DNA of 64,000 nt, from NCBI GenBank assembly GCA_905182195.1, contig CAJJAW010000002.1:1-64000 (forward strand), read 5' to 3'. This DNA comes from Alphaproteobacteria bacterium UBA4588 (GTDB taxonomy: Bacteria > Pseudomonadota > Alphaproteobacteria > Rhodobacterales > Rhodobacteraceae). Both the position numbers and the translations under genes were made by a program. The notes under the pieces are model-generated. The model was not told the origin of the DNA. It worked only from the letters and a program-made list of their open reading frames with translations, and searched no databases. This document shows, piece after piece, positions 1 to 9,356 of the stretch. The stretch's first letter is position 1. Every line of letters begins with the position of its first letter.

Positions 1-40
1 TTAATGAATCTGATATCTTATCCTATATGAAAACGCTGGC

Positions 41-769
41 ATGAGTACGGTTGCAGTTATTGGAGCAGCCGGTGGCATTGGTCGAGTTCTTGTGGATGAG
101 CTGAGCGCAAATGGTAGCAATGTAATTGCCTTGGATCTTCCCACTTCCCTACGCGCTCACCCTTTAAAATGTACTTCAATACCTATTGACATACTTGACA
201 CCGAAAGCATCGATCTAGCTACCAACATTGTCAGAAGCATGAATTTGGAACTTGACGGGTTGGTAAACCTTGCTGGTTATACCAAGGGTGTGAGGCCCTT
301 GGTCGAGATGGATTTAGCCACTTTTGATGATACCATTATGGGTAATTTAAGGGGTGTTTTCACAAGTACGCGCGAGCTGCTCCCGCTTATGGCTCAAAAT
401 GGGTCGATCGTGACTGTTGCATCGGGATTGGCACAATCCATTCGACCGGGGCATGGTGCCTATGCGATGGCGAAAGCGGGTATAATTGCAATGACGAAAA
501 CTCTAGCCATTGAGGAATCTCCACGTCTACGAGTAAACGCAGTCGCGCCAGGGCCAGTACAAACTGCCTTTTTGACCGGAGGGACAGGAGTTTCTAATGA
601 AGATCAGGCATGTATCATCGATGTTGAAAAATTGGCGTCAGCAACACCCCTTGGACGGATAGCCATTCCCACAGATGTAACGGGTCCCATCAGATTTTTA
701 CTCAGTGATCAAAGCGGTTTTATGACAGGTCAGGTTCTCTGGATTAATGGAGGAGCATATATGCCATGA
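41..769 (+). CDS. SDR family NAD(P)-dependent oxidoreductase
   Basis: Classical short-chain dehydrogenase/reductase, 242 aa, the usual length. It has the N-terminal Rossmann dinucleotide loop GAAGGIGR (residues 8-15), an NLAGY segment equivalent to the NNAG motif, the catalytic Ser in the VASGLA stretch and the YAMAK form of the YxxxK active site, followed by NAVAPG. The C-terminal FMTGQVLWINGGAYMP is typical of FabG-like members. The substrate cannot be told from sequence. No operon partner is visible because the window starts 40 bp upstream and the next gene is on the other strand. Confidence 0.9.
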   Translation: MSTVAVIGAAGGIGRVLVDELSANGSNVIALDLPTSLRAHPLKCTSIPIDILDTESIDLATNIVRSMNLELDGLVNLAGYTKGVRPLVEMDLATFDDTIMGNLRGVFTSTRELLPLMAQNGSIVTVASGLAQSIRPGHGAYAMAKAGIIAMTKTLAIEESPRLRVNAVAPGPVQTAFLTGGTGVSNEDQACIIDVEKLASATPLGRIAIPTDVTGPIRFLLSDQSGFMTGQVLWINGGAYMP

Positions 770-901
770 GTGGTACCCAGTCTAAAAATGTGGGGACGCC
801 TTGAAAAGCTGTTCAAGATTTGCCCCTCTCTTCGAATGAAGTAATATTTAAGCATTTTTTTATTTAGTAAATTTGGGTTTGGTATTCTTAACGTTGTGTA
901 T

Positions 902-1783
902 CTAAATACTATCCAAGAAAACTGGCATAAAGACGTCTTTATGCCGCGTCACATGGCATCTACCTGTATTCCCAAAGTGCATTGGTATGAGAATCCTAGA
1001 AGTATCACACAGGTCCTCCAAAAGTGTGATGCGAGTTTGTCGAGCAAGCAGCGGGTCAGAGCAAAAGGCACTGCTCCAACCTGGTTGAACCATTTGAATG
1101 GGAGAGTGAAGGGTATCGCCACAAAACACGCCAGTATGGCCCTCACAACTTGCATAAATACTCATATGGCCAGGTGTGTGCCCAGCAGATAATTTCAAAA
1201 CAAGACCATCAGCCAGTTGGAAACCATCAGTGACCAAATCCATTTGACCTGACTCCATGACAGGCAAGACGCTGTCCTGAAAGCAACCGTGGCCGACTGG
1301 CCCCTCACTGGCCGCTATTTCTGCCTCCCAATGGGCATATTCAGTTTGCCCGGTGATATAGCGCGCGTTTGGGAAAGTTGGTACCCACTGGCCATTTTCA
1401 AGCTTTGTGTTCCAACCCACATGATCAGCGTGCAGATGGGTGCAAAAAACAATATGGATGTCTTCCGGTTGCAACCCAGCATCGGCCAGCGCCTCCGTCC
1501 AAGACTTATCGTTGCGTTCATGCCAATCAGATCGGGCCGGACGTTGCTTGTGGTTTCCAACACATGCATCTACTAAAATATTTCTACCATTGCGCTTTAA
1601 AAGCCAAGAACGGACGGCCAAGCGGACATTTCCATCTCTGAGTAAGTTAGGCTCTAACCAATGAAGATGGCTTTGCAATTTTTGATAATCTGATTTTGGG
1701 AAGATGATTGTGAGAGGGATATCGAACGAACGTATATCGCATATCTCCGTTACCGTCATATCACCAATTGAAAATTTTAACAT
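902..1783 (-). CDS. MBL fold metallo-hydrolase
   Basis: Metallo-beta-lactamase-fold hydrolase, 293 aa. The zinc-binding HxHxDH motif is complete in THLHADHVGW (about residues 115-124), with further ligands in GHTPGHMS, FCGDTLHSP and PMHFGN, in the order expected for the family. There is no signal peptide, so it is probably cytoplasmic. Members close to this arrangement are often lactonase-like or generic hydrolases, but the substrate is not identifiable. It is convergent with the SDR gene and separated from the fMet tRNA by about 400 bp of AT-rich DNA. ORFs on the opposite strand here are shadows. Confidence 0.88.
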   Translation of the reverse strand: MLKFSIGDMTVTEICDIRSFDIPLTIIFPKSDYQKLQSHLHWLEPNLLRDGNVRLAVRSWLLKRNGRNILVDACVGNHKQRPARSDWHERNDKSWTEALADAGLQPEDIHIVFCTHLHADHVGWNTKLENGQWVPTFPNARYITGQTEYAHWEAEIAASEGPVGHGCFQDSVLPVMESGQMDLVTDGFQLADGLVLKLSAGHTPGHMSIYASCEGHTGVFCGDTLHSPIQMVQPGWSSAFCSDPLLARQTRITLLEDLCDTSRILIPMHFGNTGRCHVTRHKDVFMPVFLDSI

Positions 1784-2152
1784 TCTGCTACCCTAATACA
1801 AGTGCTGAAACCCGTTAGGGTTTGATTAGCTAAATTAAAAATAAATATAAAGTTATGACGCCTACGACTGTGCCACTTAATAAATTATATGGATATAATT
1901 TTTTTATCTTGCTACTAATAAAAACCAAACATAAGAAATTTTGTGCCAGGATTTAAAGAAAAAGGGCTTATTTAAGCTTGGTTACGGGAACCGTATTAAA
2001 CTTTGGCCGAACACATTATAAGCTAAGAACAAATTAATTAATAAAGTGGTTAGGGGAATAATTGATGTAGTAACTAATGGAATGGTGAAGGAAGTGGTCA
2101 AAAATGATCACTTTTGATGACTCCACTAATTTTCTTAGTTGATACATATAAA
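1784..2152. other. AT-rich intergenic region
   Basis: About 370 bp between the MBL hydrolase start and the tRNA-fMet terminator. It is strongly AT-rich and has no supported ORF. It presumably holds the promoter of the MBL hydrolase. No structured RNA was recognised. Confidence 0.5.
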
Positions 2153-2176
2153 AAGCCCTTGCAAAAACAAGGGCTT
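2153..2176 (-). terminator. Rho-independent terminator of tRNA-fMet
   Basis: A perfect 9-bp stem (aagcccttg / caagggctt) with a 6-nt loop lies just past the 3' end of the minus-strand tRNA. Read on the minus strand it is followed by TTTTTATAT, a typical intrinsic terminator. Confidence 0.8.
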
Positions 2177-2186
2177 ACTTGGTACT

Positions 2187-2263
<77 letters not shown>

Positions 2264-2340
2264 CCAAGTCTGCATTGGTTAGTCGCTCAACCAACAAATC
2301 ACAATAGGCAAATAGCAGAATACTTATCGAAAAGCCTTAA

Positions 2341-3876
2341 TTATTTCATCGACATACGCAACGCGTCTGCATAGTGCTTGCCAACGGCTCCGTCACTAGC
2401 CTTTTCAACTACATCATGCATCACGCCATCCGATAAGCCCGCACCATTTTTGACAAAACTGAGCGGACCATCCCAATCAAAGTTTCGGTAAACCGCAGCA
2501 GACTGAGCAAATGGAGGTGACTGAGCAAAAAGTTGGAACGTGAGTCGGTGACCAGCATAATCTGAATTCAGCAAATCACGGGCAAAAGCCAACAACTTTC
2601 GACGATCTTCAGCCACCCAGTGCTCATTGATAGTATAATATTTATCCATCCATGGCTTTGTTTCTGACGACTCAAACGTGGCAACATTTGGAGTGACGCA
2701 AATTTGCCCACCACAAAGTTCTCGAGCAATATGCATCATCTTCGGCAAGTTGTTGAGCGCGTGGCACCGCCCAGTCATAAGCAGGGATTGGTTGGGCATC
2801 ATCAATCCCGCCGGAGATGTCTCACCCAGTGCAATCGAGGCGGTTAGGTGTGCGTTGATCCCCTCTCGCCAAATCGCCAATTCAGATAGCTTTTCTTGGA
2901 CCGCCGGTTGCTTCTCCAGCCCAGTTTGACGCGCATTAAACAGCGCCGCACCTATCATTTGGTCTGCCTGTTTCAATGTGCGTTGCACGAAGGCAAACGC
3001 TGAATACCGATGCAGGGTCGCACGAATGAAGCTGGCCGCACGCGTGTGCCGATAGAATAAAACGTTCTCCCAAGGTATCAAAACGTTGTCAAAAATAACA
3101 ATGGTATCGACTTCATCAAATCGATTTGCTAGTGGATAGTCACGGTGATCTGCTCGTGGACAGCCCCCATGAGCACCGGCAAACCCACCACGACAGATAA
3201 ACTTTAGACCAGGCGAACCCAAGTCACAAATAAATCCAACAGCATAATCAGATAGTTCCGCGTTCCCCCAATTGGCTATGGTGGGTTTGGTGAAGGCTTG
3301 GTTGGCGTAGGCCGCCGCAGTTTCATATTTTGCGCCTCGCACGACGATGCCAGCATCCGTTTCTTTCACCACATGCAAAAGCATATCAGGGTCTTGATCT
3401 TGCGGCGCTAGGGACCGGTCACCCTTTGGATCAGTATTGGCCGATACATGAAATGGATCACCCTTCAAAACTTTACCAATATGCATTTCAATATTCTTGG
3501 CAAATTGGGGGTCAACCTCATTGAGCACATCTGTCCCGTCAAATAGAGACCACATCTCGCCCACGGTCTCATCGCCAACCCGGGTTACAACGCCACCAAT
3601 ATCTTCCATCAACAAGTCCGTCGCACGACGCTTGGCCCACCAATCATCTTGTGTATAAGGCAAGGCACTGCCAATCGCGTTAACGTCTGGGCCCTGGGTC
3701 ACCGTCATAACATCACGCGTTGCAGGATCATGGGCCATGTCATACATGCGCGCCCTAATATCTATAAGAGGCTTAAACATCGGATGGGCGGTCACGTCTT
3801 TGACGCGCTCGCCGTTCATGAAGACCTCACGATTGTCCTTAATCGAGTCGCGGTATTCATCACCAGTCCTGATCAT
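2341..3876 (-). CDS. 4-hydroxyphenylacetate 3-hydroxylase (HpaB/PvcC) family monooxygenase
   Basis: 511 aa, the full length of the HpaB family of FADH2-dependent aromatic monooxygenases, which use reduced flavin supplied by a separate reductase. The N-terminal segment (TGDEYRDSIKDNREVFMNGERV) and the central FDEVDTIVIFDNVLIPWENV and C-terminal LCGGQ regions are typical. The start has a good ribosome site (AGGAG, 8 nt upstream). It is divergent from the agmatinase-family gene across about 400 bp. No flavin reductase (HpaC) gene is visible nearby, so the reductant source and the aromatic substrate are unknown. HpaB, PvcC and 4-nitrophenol or chlorophenol monooxygenases all share this fold. Confidence 0.85.
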   Translation of the reverse strand: MIRTGDEYRDSIKDNREVFMNGERVKDVTAHPMFKPLIDIRARMYDMAHDPATRDVMTVTQGPDVNAIGSALPYTQDDWWAKRRATDLLMEDIGGVVTRVGDETVGEMWSLFDGTDVLNEVDPQFAKNIEMHIGKVLKGDPFHVSANTDPKGDRSLAPQDQDPDMLLHVVKETDAGIVVRGAKYETAAAYANQAFTKPTIANWGNAELSDYAVGFICDLGSPGLKFICRGGFAGAHGGCPRADHRDYPLANRFDEVDTIVIFDNVLIPWENVLFYRHTRAASFIRATLHRYSAFAFVQRTLKQADQMIGAALFNARQTGLEKQPAVQEKLSELAIWREGINAHLTASIALGETSPAGLMMPNQSLLMTGRCHALNNLPKMMHIARELCGGQICVTPNVATFESSETKPWMDKYYTINEHWVAEDRRKLLAFARDLLNSDYAGHRLTFQLFAQSPPFAQSAAVYRNFDWDGPLSFVKNGAGLSDGVMHDVVEKASDGAVGKHYADALRMSMK

Positions 3877-4292
3877 CTCACGCGCTCCTTATGACATTTT
3901 CAGTAAGGGACGCATGATTGAACGGGCCCCTTCACACTCGATCGTGTCACAAACCATCCACTTTTCAAGTACAATCTCAAATAACAGTTTCGGTGGGGCG
4001 ACTGCCCCAAGCATGCCAATTGACAAACATGCTGGACCACCTGCCCCACCCACCTCATTCACATGCCATAGCCTTTGGCATCATCCGTCCCCACGCCGCA
4101 CGCCTAAATTCATATGGGATCGCACCTATTTCTCGCTCACTAATTTGCTGACCTTGATCCAATCAGCCAAATTCTAGTCTCAGTGGGATTTCGGCTTAGA
4201 TGAGGATACTGCCCTAGGTACCAAATTTGGCGTCGACATTTTCGCAGTTTTGCCACAACAGTAGCTCTGTAAACTTTCAAACGGGGCCACTT
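3877..4292. other. Divergent intergenic region
   Basis: About 415 bp between the start codons of the HpaB-family gene (minus) and the ureohydrolase (plus). It must hold both promoters. No convincing operator repeat or riboswitch was seen. The ORFs of 77-146 aa listed here have no recognisable features and are rejected. Confidence 0.45.
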
Positions 4293-5246
4293 ATGTCAGA
4301 CCATGGATACGCAGCAGGACGATTGAACTTGCCTTTCGTTGGAATTTCCACATTTGGCAAACGCCCATATATTGCGGATTGGGACGCCATAAACGCAGAC
4401 GTAGCTGTATTGGGAGCGCCTTACGATTTTGGCACTCAGTGGCGCCCCGGCGCGCGGTTTGGACCAAGAGCTGTGCGCGAGGCCTCAACCTTATTTTCAT
4501 TCGGCCATGCTGGCGCATACGACCACGAGGATGATGCCACCTATCTAGCCAGTGACGTACGTATAGTGGATATTGGTGACGCCGATATAATCCACACCAA
4601 AACTAAAGAAAGCCACGCAAACATAGAATTTGGGGTGCGCAAGATCTTAGCCGCAGGCGCACTTCCCGTGGTGATAGGTGGTGATCACTCGATCAACATT
4701 CCCTGTATAAACGCATTTTCGGATCAAGACCCAGTGCATATTGTGCAGATCGATGCTCATCTTGATTTTGTCGATGAGCGCCACGGCGTGACCGCCGGGC
4801 ATGGCAACCCAATGCGCCGCGCTATTGAAAAGCCTTGGGTCAGTGGCATGACGCAATTGGGGATCAGAAACGTGAGTTCTACTGCCAAGGAAGGCTATGA
4901 GGATGCGCGGGCGCGCGGCTCTGATATTCTTTCTGTGCGCCAAGTTCAAAAGCTGGGGATCGACGCGGTGCTGGAGCGCATTCCATTGGGCGCGCGCTAT
5001 TATGTAACAATCGACATTGACGCCTTCTGCCCATCAATTGCGCCAGGAACTGGCACGCCAAGCCATGGCGGCTTTCTTTACTATGACGTGCTAGAAATAC
5101 TGCAGGGCTTAGCGAAACGCGGTCAAGTGGCTGGTATCGACTTGGTAGAGGTCGCCCCAGCTTATGATCCGACCGACAGCACGCAAATTTTAGCTGCACA
5201 ATTGCTTTTAAACTTCATAGGGTTCATTTTTCATGCACAAAAGTGA
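4293..5246 (+). CDS. speB: Agmatinase / ureohydrolase family protein
   Basis: Arginase/agmatinase superfamily enzyme that hydrolyses a guanidino compound to urea and an amine using two Mn2+ ions. All metal-binding signatures are present in order: GGDHS, IDAHLDF and DIDAFCPSIAPGTGTPSHGG. I prefer the ATG at 4293 (MSDHGYAAGR), which gives 317 aa, the family length. The track start at 4227 adds a low-complexity leader. Agmatinase is the commonest annotation, but guanidinobutyrase or another specificity cannot be excluded from motifs. It is convergent with the TIM-barrel gene downstream, only 19 bp away. Confidence 0.8.
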   Translation: MSDHGYAAGRLNLPFVGISTFGKRPYIADWDAINADVAVLGAPYDFGTQWRPGARFGPRAVREASTLFSFGHAGAYDHEDDATYLASDVRIVDIGDADIIHTKTKESHANIEFGVRKILAAGALPVVIGGDHSINIPCINAFSDQDPVHIVQIDAHLDFVDERHGVTAGHGNPMRRAIEKPWVSGMTQLGIRNVSSTAKEGYEDARARGSDILSVRQVQKLGIDAVLERIPLGARYYVTIDIDAFCPSIAPGTGTPSHGGFLYYDVLEILQGLAKRGQVAGIDLVEVAPAYDPTDSTQILAAQLLLNFIGFIFHAQK

Positions 5247-5265
5247 TTGAACTGAGCAGTTTAGC

Positions 5266-6108
5266 CTAGGCATCGCCGCCGAGGTCGTCCCAGATCTCAT
5301 GTACCCAGGATTTTATTTGCAAAGCCTCTTGCCAGCGGTTCGACATTTCGCGCCCATCGGGCCCAGTCATGGCATATTCAGGGGGGCCGAGTTCACACAG
5401 GAAAATACAGTCACCCATGCTGCGTTTGCGCCAATCTTGGAGGCCCTCACGCCACCAACCCTTAAACAGCTCCACCCATTTTTGATTTTGTGGAAAATCG
5501 AGTTGTAGCTGGATTTGCTGGCGGCTCGCCACACGACCTTGGAAGCTGTCTGAGCGCTGCAAAATCCTAGTGATCAACCCCATGTCTCGGTCAGACATCG
5601 GAAACCAAAACTCACGATCCACCACATAGTGGCTGAGGTCAGCACACATCCGCATTTCAGGAATGGCGTCCAGAAGACATAGGGTTGAGTAAAGGTCATT
5701 AGTGATACAATTTCGGTGGCTCTCAAATTGCACTGGTACACCTATTAGATCAGCCATATCCATCCACTGGCGTATCACAGGGATCATACCATCTACTGAA
5801 AGAGGCATCACTTGGCCAATCACATCCACAAAGGGGCTGCCAAAATCCTTAGCCATAACCAAAGTTTCACGCAAACCTTCAACACTTTTAGGGAAGGCAA
5901 CAATCAAAGGTGTTAGCCCATGGCGCTCCATATGCGGGCGGATTTCATGAGCCTGCGCCACGTCACCAGCACCTAAGTCAATTGCCATTCCATCATAACC
6001 AGCATTGGCCACCATCTCGCAGACCTGATCATAAGGCAGTTTAACACCTGTCTGATCGTGGGGCTGCATGGCCCAAAGGCTCGTATAAGTTTTGAGGTGC
6101 TGAGGCAT
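5266..6108 (-). CDS. Sugar phosphate isomerase/epimerase (xylose isomerase-like TIM barrel)
   Basis: About 280 aa, AP endonuclease 2 / xylose isomerase-like TIM barrel. Visible elements are the N-terminal SLWAMQPHD strand, YDGMAIDLGAGD, QFESHRNCITND and MRMCADLSHYVVDRE, which carry the acidic and histidine metal ligands expected of the fold. I chose the ATG at 6108 because TTGGAGAGCTCG gives a properly spaced ribosome site. The track start at 6135 adds nine residues. The family includes sugar epimerases and inosose dehydratases, so the exact reaction is unknown. It is transcribed in the same direction as the desaturase and acyl-CoA synthetase genes upstream, but is separated from them by about 125 bp. 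Confidence 0.75.
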   Translation of the reverse strand: MPQHLKTYTSLWAMQPHDQTGVKLPYDQVCEMVANAGYDGMAIDLGAGDVAQAHEIRPHMERHGLTPLIVAFPKSVEGLRETLVMAKDFGSPFVDVIGQVMPLSVDGMIPVIRQWMDMADLIGVPVQFESHRNCITNDLYSTLCLLDAIPEMRMCADLSHYVVDREFWFPMSDRDMGLITRILQRSDSFQGRVASRQQIQLQLDFPQNQKWVELFKGWWREGLQDWRKRSMGDCIFLCELGPPEYAMTGPDGREMSNRWQEALQIKSWVHEIWDDLGGDA

Positions 6109-6260
6109 CGAGCTCTCCAATAACATTTTAATCATTAAAAATGCTTCACCGCCAAAGTGAAGCAGAGAAGTTCATTCGTATCCAGAGCTAGGTTTGCAGT
6201 CTTGGCCTATGTCACAGGCAAAAGTGTATTGATACAGAACAGAGTTATAAAACGCATAAC

Positions 6261-7268
6261 TTAATCTACCGCAACACGGACCCGCCCCCCGTCAGTAGGC
6301 ACGACCCAGACTTCGTTTTGCGGCCACTGGCTTTCATCCTTTTGCATCAACCGTTTAATCACTTCAATCTGAAACTCTATCCAACCCATCCTATGAACAG
6401 TACCCGCCTGTGCTTCTATTTTTGCGTTCAATTGGCGCAATTTCCAAAATGGCACAGAAGGGAAAACGTGGTGTGCAGTGTGGTAGGGCATTTGCCAGCA
6501 AAGCCATCGCATCAACGCATTTGTGCGGGTAGAGCGGGTGTTTTCGAGTATATCGTCCTCATGGCTTAATCCCAGATGCTCAATAGTATTTTGCAGCTGA
6601 TGGATCGGTTTGGTTAGCACTATTGGTAAAATCCAAAAGACCATCACCGCCCAGCTTTGCATTGCAAATGAAACCGCCACGATGAGGACGTAAAGAGCCA
6701 CATGAATTCTACTCTCACGGACCACCTTTGCCTCCTCCTCAGCACGGATAAAGGGTTCAATTATTACACCACGAGAGCGACGGATCACTCCAAATACACG
6801 GTTGCGCCAATAGGTGATACCCGACATCCACAGCAAATAGGTCGTCAACGTATAAGGCTCGCGCACCAACTCGCCATCTTTCTCCCAGCTTTGGGTGTAT
6901 GTGTGGTGTGCAAAATGCATCACTTGATCATAATCACGCGGAAAAATCATCGCAAAGCCAATTAACCGGCCAAAAACCTCATTTAGCTTGCGAGTAGCAA
7001 AAACAGTTGCATGGCTTAGCTCGTGCTGCGCGGCATATAGAAAGTTGAGCAACACTCCTAAAACAAAGCCCGTCACCCAAACCCAGCCAGTACTCAATAC
7101 GAGACTATGCAGATAACCCACCAGAAGGATTATCCCCAGATGGCTTGCCATTTGCCCCGCACCCCAAAGATTGGAACGCGTATTCAGCATTTTTAATTCT
7201 GCCGGTGTCACCAGTTTGCGGCGTGAAAACGATGCTTCCATTACAGCCTCATATCTAAACTTCTTCAT
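6261..7268 (-). CDS. Fatty acid desaturase family protein
   Basis: Integral-membrane di-iron desaturase/hydroxylase. The three histidine boxes are present: HELSH, HFAHHTYTQ and HTAHHVFPSVPF, separated by hydrophobic stretches that would form two transmembrane hairpins. The ORF track starts at a TTG at 7349. The ATG at 7268 (MKKFRYEAV) is a more ordinary start and gives about 335 aa, but neither has a clear ribosome site. It lies 20-100 bp downstream of the acyl-CoA synthetase on the same strand, so the two are probably co-transcribed and act together on an acyl chain. Members of this family also include carotenoid hydroxylases and ketolases, so the substrate is inferred only. Confidence 0.82.
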   Translation of the reverse strand: MKKFRYEAVMEASFSRRKLVTPAELKMLNTRSNLWGAGQMASHLGIILLVGYLHSLVLSTGWVWVTGFVLGVLLNFLYAAQHELSHATVFATRKLNEVFGRLIGFAMIFPRDYDQVMHFAHHTYTQSWEKDGELVREPYTLTTYLLWMSGITYWRNRVFGVIRRSRGVIIEPFIRAEEEAKVVRESRIHVALYVLIVAVSFAMQSWAVMVFWILPIVLTKPIHQLQNTIEHLGLSHEDDILENTRSTRTNALMRWLCWQMPYHTAHHVFPSVPFWKLRQLNAKIEAQAGTVHRMGWIEFQIEVIKRLMQKDESQWPQNEVWVVPTDGGRVRVAVD

Positions 7269-7368
7269 CAGTCTAAGGACGGTGGTTAAGTCTGTCCAGT
7301 CTAGCAGTGAATGCAAAAGCTCACCGCATTTAATACGCCTGTGAGACAATTTCTATAAGGCGCACAAC

Positions 7369-9249
7369 CTAACTTAAGCGTTCCCAGGGCCGGGTAAAGC
7401 CACCCAGCACCTCGGTAATGGCGCCATCATCTGCACCGCCAACAACTTGAGCAACAAGCCCACGCTGCTTATCCTCCACAACGCTTTCCACTTGCGCATC
7501 CAGGCCGGCCTCAGCAAGCATGGTATTATAGACCCGGGTGATAGCCGATTTCCTAAGTGCTGGTTTGAAAACTTTGCCCACTGCTGTCTTGGGTAACTCT
7601 GGTAAAATTTCGATATATTTTGGCTGTGCTGCACGTTCTGTTAAGCGCTCATTGGCAAAGGAAATCAGCGCCTCTGGCGTCACAGAGCCGCCAGCCACCA
7701 ACTCAACGTATGCGCATGGGATTTCGCCAGCATGCGCGTCAGGCTGCCCAATCGCACCAACAAAACCAACGGCTTCGTGACCGGCCAACACCTCTTCAAT
7801 CTGAGCTGGGTCTATATTGTGCCCACCACGAATGATCAGATCTTTCGCCCGGCCGGTGACCCAAAGATAGCCATCCTCATCCATCCTGCCCAGATCACCA
7901 GTCCGCAAGTAATTATTAAAATAGTAAAGGTCTTTGTTTTTAGCATTCTCTGTATAGGTGTTCCCAGCAAAAACGCCGGGGCTTTCCACACAGATCTCAC
8001 CAATTTCGTTAGCAGCGCATTCTTCAGGTCCATTAGCCATATCCAACAAAATCTTCACATTGGTATGCGGCAATGGAATACCAACAGACCCAACCTTTTT
8101 GAGCCCTTGGTCAGGGTTGCAAGAGACCAAGCAGGTCACCTCAGTCAGCCCATACCCTTCTACAATTTCAATACCCGTGGCTTTTTCAAATCGTTTGAAT
8201 AATTCCACCGGCAGAGGCGACGACCCCGAAAATGCAGTTTTCAGGGTGGAAATATCTGCATCCACGGGCCGTTGCATCAACGCTGAAATCGCCGTAGGAA
8301 CTGTGATCATAAACGACACGTTCCACCGCTCAATGAGTTTCCAGAAGTTATCAAATACGCCCTCACCGCGATATCCCTGAGGAGTTGGAAATACCACATG
8401 CGCACCAGAACTGATCATGGCCATTAGTATAACATGGCAGGCGAACACATGAAACAATGGCAGTGGGCAAATGATGGTGTCTTCTGAGGTAAACAACATC
8501 CGATCACCAAGCCAGCCGTTATACACAATACCTGAATATTTATGCTGGGCCACCTTGGGCATGCCAGTAGTCCCACCAGTATGAAAATATGCAGCCACTC
8601 GGTCTTCCGCGGTATCGGCAAAATCAATAACACGGTTTTGCCGATCAAGTTCAGCATTGAAATCCATAATCTTAGCAGAATGAGTGGCCACCACCTTTGG
8701 CCGAACCAGCGATACAATCCAAGATTTTGGTGGCGTCAGATAGCGGTTGAGATCTACCTCCAAAACTGTCTCCACATTGGGGGCCTGGGCCACTGCATCA
8801 GCTGCCAATTGTGCCAAATTCGTTTTTGGGAACCCGCGCAGTGTGACCAAAACCTTGGCATTGGTTTCGCGCAAAATCGCTGCAATCTGGTCTGGTTCCA
8901 ACAGTGGATTAATCGGATTTGCGATGCCAGAGATGCTGCCACCGATCAGGGTAAGCGCTGCCTCATTACAAATTGGTAGCAGATAGGCCACAACATCAGT
9001 CTCACCGATCCCCAAGCGTCGAAACATATTCGCTGCCTGCACCGATTTATCACGAAATTCCTGCCAGCTTAGGGTTTCGGCATTATCTTTTGGGCCAGCG
9101 GTTATCTGAAAGCTAACGCCTGGGCGTTGACCATGGCGCTGTGCGACAGAATTTATGAACTCATACATGGTTTTGGGAACGTCACGCTCAACCCAGGGCA
9201 TTTCATTTTCAACTGCGTCCCGATCGGCTTTTGTTGCAAAGCTCATCAT
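7369..9249 (-). CDS. Acyl-CoA synthetase (AMP-binding)
   Basis: 626 aa ANL-superfamily adenylating enzyme that activates a carboxylate as acyl-AMP and then acyl-CoA. The phosphate loop YFHTGGTTGMPK, the A5 motif EGYGLTE, the LRTGDLG motif and the C-terminal hinge GRAKDLIIRGGHNIDP are all present, with the catalytic Lys in PKTAVGKVFK. A GGGAGAGA ribosome site precedes the ATG at 9249. It resembles the group of long acyl-CoA synthetases in Rhodobacterales with unassigned substrates. Together with the adjacent desaturase it suggests modification or recycling of a long-chain fatty acid. Confidence 0.88.
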   Translation of the reverse strand: MMSFATKADRDAVENEMPWVERDVPKTMYEFINSVAQRHGQRPGVSFQITAGPKDNAETLSWQEFRDKSVQAANMFRRLGIGETDVVAYLLPICNEAALTLIGGSISGIANPINPLLEPDQIAAILRETNAKVLVTLRGFPKTNLAQLAADAVAQAPNVETVLEVDLNRYLTPPKSWIVSLVRPKVVATHSAKIMDFNAELDRQNRVIDFADTAEDRVAAYFHTGGTTGMPKVAQHKYSGIVYNGWLGDRMLFTSEDTIICPLPLFHVFACHVILMAMISSGAHVVFPTPQGYRGEGVFDNFWKLIERWNVSFMITVPTAISALMQRPVDADISTLKTAFSGSSPLPVELFKRFEKATGIEIVEGYGLTEVTCLVSCNPDQGLKKVGSVGIPLPHTNVKILLDMANGPEECAANEIGEICVESPGVFAGNTYTENAKNKDLYYFNNYLRTGDLGRMDEDGYLWVTGRAKDLIIRGGHNIDPAQIEEVLAGHEAVGFVGAIGQPDAHAGEIPCAYVELVAGGSVTPEALISFANERLTERAAQPKYIEILPELPKTAVGKVFKPALRKSAITRVYNTMLAEAGLDAQVESVVEDKQRGLVAQVVGGADDGAITEVLGGFTRPWERLS

Positions 9250-9356
9250 TCTCTCCCGATCCTGAAACCAAAACTACTTTCCGTAGTGTTTTTAATAGGA
9301 TGATTAGTTTTAACAGATTTCGCAAGGCTTATGGCAAAGCCTTAGCTTGAGCCAGT

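Noticed and set aside
896-1664. Plus-strand ORFs opposite the MBL hydrolase
   Set aside because: They lie inside the well-supported minus-strand gene in other frames and have no family features.
3649-4177. ORFs of 77-146 aa between the HpaB-family gene and the agmatinase
   Set aside because: Low-complexity, serine/proline-rich translations without ribosome sites; shadows or chance ORFs.
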